Of a DNA stretch of 64,000 nucleotides, positions 62,585 through 64,000 are shown piece after piece (within the stretch, counting starts at the first letter, position 1; the number at the start of each line of letters is the position of its first letter). Made by a program: the position numbers and the translations under genes. The notes under the pieces were generated by a model. It did not search any database. It was not told the DNA's origin and was given only the letters and a program-made list of their open reading frames with translations. Source of the DNA: Apostichopus japonicus (Eukaryota > Echinodermata > Holothuroidea > Aspidochirotida > Stichopodidae). The DNA lies in assembly GCF_037975245.1 (NCBI RefSeq), contig NC_092569.1:33809668-33873667 (forward strand). Reading direction: 5' to 3'.

Positions 62585-63985
62585 CATGTGAAACACATCA
62601 GAAACGCCATATGGACCTGCACAAGATATACCTTCGGTGTTATCTACACCAAAAGGGACAGTCGCCATCTTTTGTACATTTCCATTAACTTCAAATTCAC
62701 TGATGAACTTTCCTTTTGGGGTATACTGCATAACTACTTTCCTTTTGTTACTACCTCTTGCCTCCCAATCATATTCATCAATAAAAGCATCTTCATCATT
62801 CATTCTGTCGGTGTCAAGTTGACGGCAGTCATTCATTTCATCTTCAAGAGTGGTATCACCAGCATGTCCAATTTCCCACAACACATAGACAAACCCTTGT
62901 CTATCTGCTGTGATGTGAAGGGGCTTGTCGTGTATGTGCCTGCTAAAGTATTCGTACATAAGTTCACCATAAATATCAATTGCTACGGCTTTGTTGTTTG
63001 CGTCACATAGGAGAATGATACCACCCTTATTAGATGCCAGAGAAACAGGTGGTTTTAATTCGTTGACTTTGGCTTGGATAGTAGATATTTCTGCTGACTT
63101 GAGGTTGCATTTATAAAGCTTCAGACTATCAAAAACACCAACAATGATTTCATCGTCAGAGAAACCCTGCGCGACACAGCTGCCAATGTGTTCCGATGAT
63201 GTGATTTTGAAGCATTTGATTTGGTTCATAAGGTTGTCATCGTTCCCAGGCTTAGAAGACACAGTCGCCAGTAAAGACCCAAGTGAGAGCATTTTATACA
63301 TATCCCCAGTAATCGAATCTGGAGAAGTTTCAGTCATCGTAGGAAACAGAGAACGGTCATTATCTAGATCAGCGGTTCTATTCATTTCCAGGACTGCAAA
63401 TCGAAAACGCCGATCTTCCTGATGCTGATACCGTTTAACTACAAACTTTTTGTCGACAAGGGGAGTATGTATATCCCAAATATGCAGAGCTGACGAGATA
63501 TCAAAGTCATTAGATGAGCTAATGTCGTCCCTACGTTTCCAGTAGATGCCACTGAATGGGGAAAGTCGCAGTCCCTGGAATGTCCATTCTTCCTCCTCTT
63601 CCTCCTCCTGATCGGTATCCTCGTCAGAATCTACTTCTAGATGAAACTCCTTCTCCGTTAAAAGTACTTCACTGTGAATCACCTCACATACAGAGTTAAG
63701 TTCGGAGGCAACCTTAAGGAATGCCAAATCATCCGCATCATTTAAAAAATAACGAACGATTTCGCTCAGTCTCTTGGACTTGGTCTGCATTTCTTTCAGT
63801 TTGGTGAAAAGGTTGTCAATATACTGCTCAGAGAATGCCTTAACAGTTACAATCTCAGACATTATTGAAGCTTTTGCTCTTCTGATGTCTTCAACTTTCT
63901 TCTCCGACTTCTGTTTGACATTGCTTGTGGCTTGATTTGGCAAATTCAAAACAGATTCGTTTGTATTTATAATACTTTGCTCCAT
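62585..63985 (-). CDS. TRIM-like coiled-coil protein, large exon, partial at both ends
   Basis: About 467 codons from a Met near the window edge to a splice donor (catg, then gtaagt on the minus strand, exon end at 62585). The frame stays open upstream of that Met to the edge (EYADN), so the N-terminus is probably missing. Residues about 15-115 are a predicted coiled coil (KQKSEKKVEDIRRAKASI...YIDNLFTKLKEMQTKSKRL), as in B-box C-terminal regions of TRIM proteins. An acidic stretch (DSDEDTDQEEEEEEE) follows. The remaining ~300 residues have repeated strand-like segments (GGIILLCDANNKAVAIDIYG, QYTPKGKFISEFEVNGNV) that suggest a beta-propeller of the NHL type. No RING or B-box lies in the window. 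Assignment is by resemblance to echinoderm-type TRIM expansions and is moderate. Confidence 0.65.
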
Positions 63986-64000
63986 GTTATCAGCGTACTC

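Overview
The window is eukaryotic nuclear DNA: split genes with GT-AG introns, a Pol III tRNA gene, many microsatellites and DNA transposon copies, low gene density and generally AT-rich sequence. An animal-type collagen IX-like gene and a TRIM-like single-exon coding block suggest a marine invertebrate deuterostome, possibly an echinoderm. The species is inference only.

Layout. 0-18 kb is mostly gene-free. It holds a 16-copy, 89-bp satellite (125-1546), a short hAT element with a perfect 8-bp target-site duplication (1966-2526), TATGG and TA arrays, a ~32-36-bp minisatellite (8.3-8.7 kb), two nested hAT-like elements (10.85-12.18 kb), an uninterrupted ~450-bp ATT array (12.7-13.2 kb), and an intact tRNA-Leu(AAG) downstream of a decayed tRNA-Leu copy (15.7-16.0 kb). 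18.2-54.8 kb is one + strand gene for a FACIT collagen very like the alpha-1 chain of type IX. I resolve 33 coding exons (968 codons from the signal-peptide exon to the stop) with consistent phase throughout; only the initiator exon is missing. The product reads: signal peptide, TSPN/LamG domain (NC4), COL3 split by a 9-residue interruption, an 18-residue NC3 on its own 54-bp exon, an unbroken 342-residue COL2, a 29-residue NC2, a COL1 with the imperfections typical of FACITs, and an NC1 with two cysteines. Introns carry hAT miniatures, a 4.75-kb CACTG-ended transposon with a 1.5-kb inverted repeat inside, foldback elements, perfect palindromes, an antisense LINE reverse transcriptase fragment and long microsatellites.

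54.8-58.9 kb is the probable 3'UTR and an intergenic stretch. 58.86-62.53 kb is a second CACTG-ended element, with GGGTCA/TGACCC subterminal repeats and one exon-like reading frame. 62.6-64.0 kb is the minus-strand 3' part of a large exon of a TRIM-like coiled-coil protein, cut by the window edge and ending in a clean splice donor.

No operon-like organisation, CRISPR array or prokaryotic system is present. The most notable points are the conserved collagen IX architecture in an apparently non-vertebrate genome, its GC-AG intron, the several DNA transposons whose ends and duplications can be read directly (one only 56 bp long), and the enrichment of poly-G/C tracts and of the TGACGTCA palindrome.
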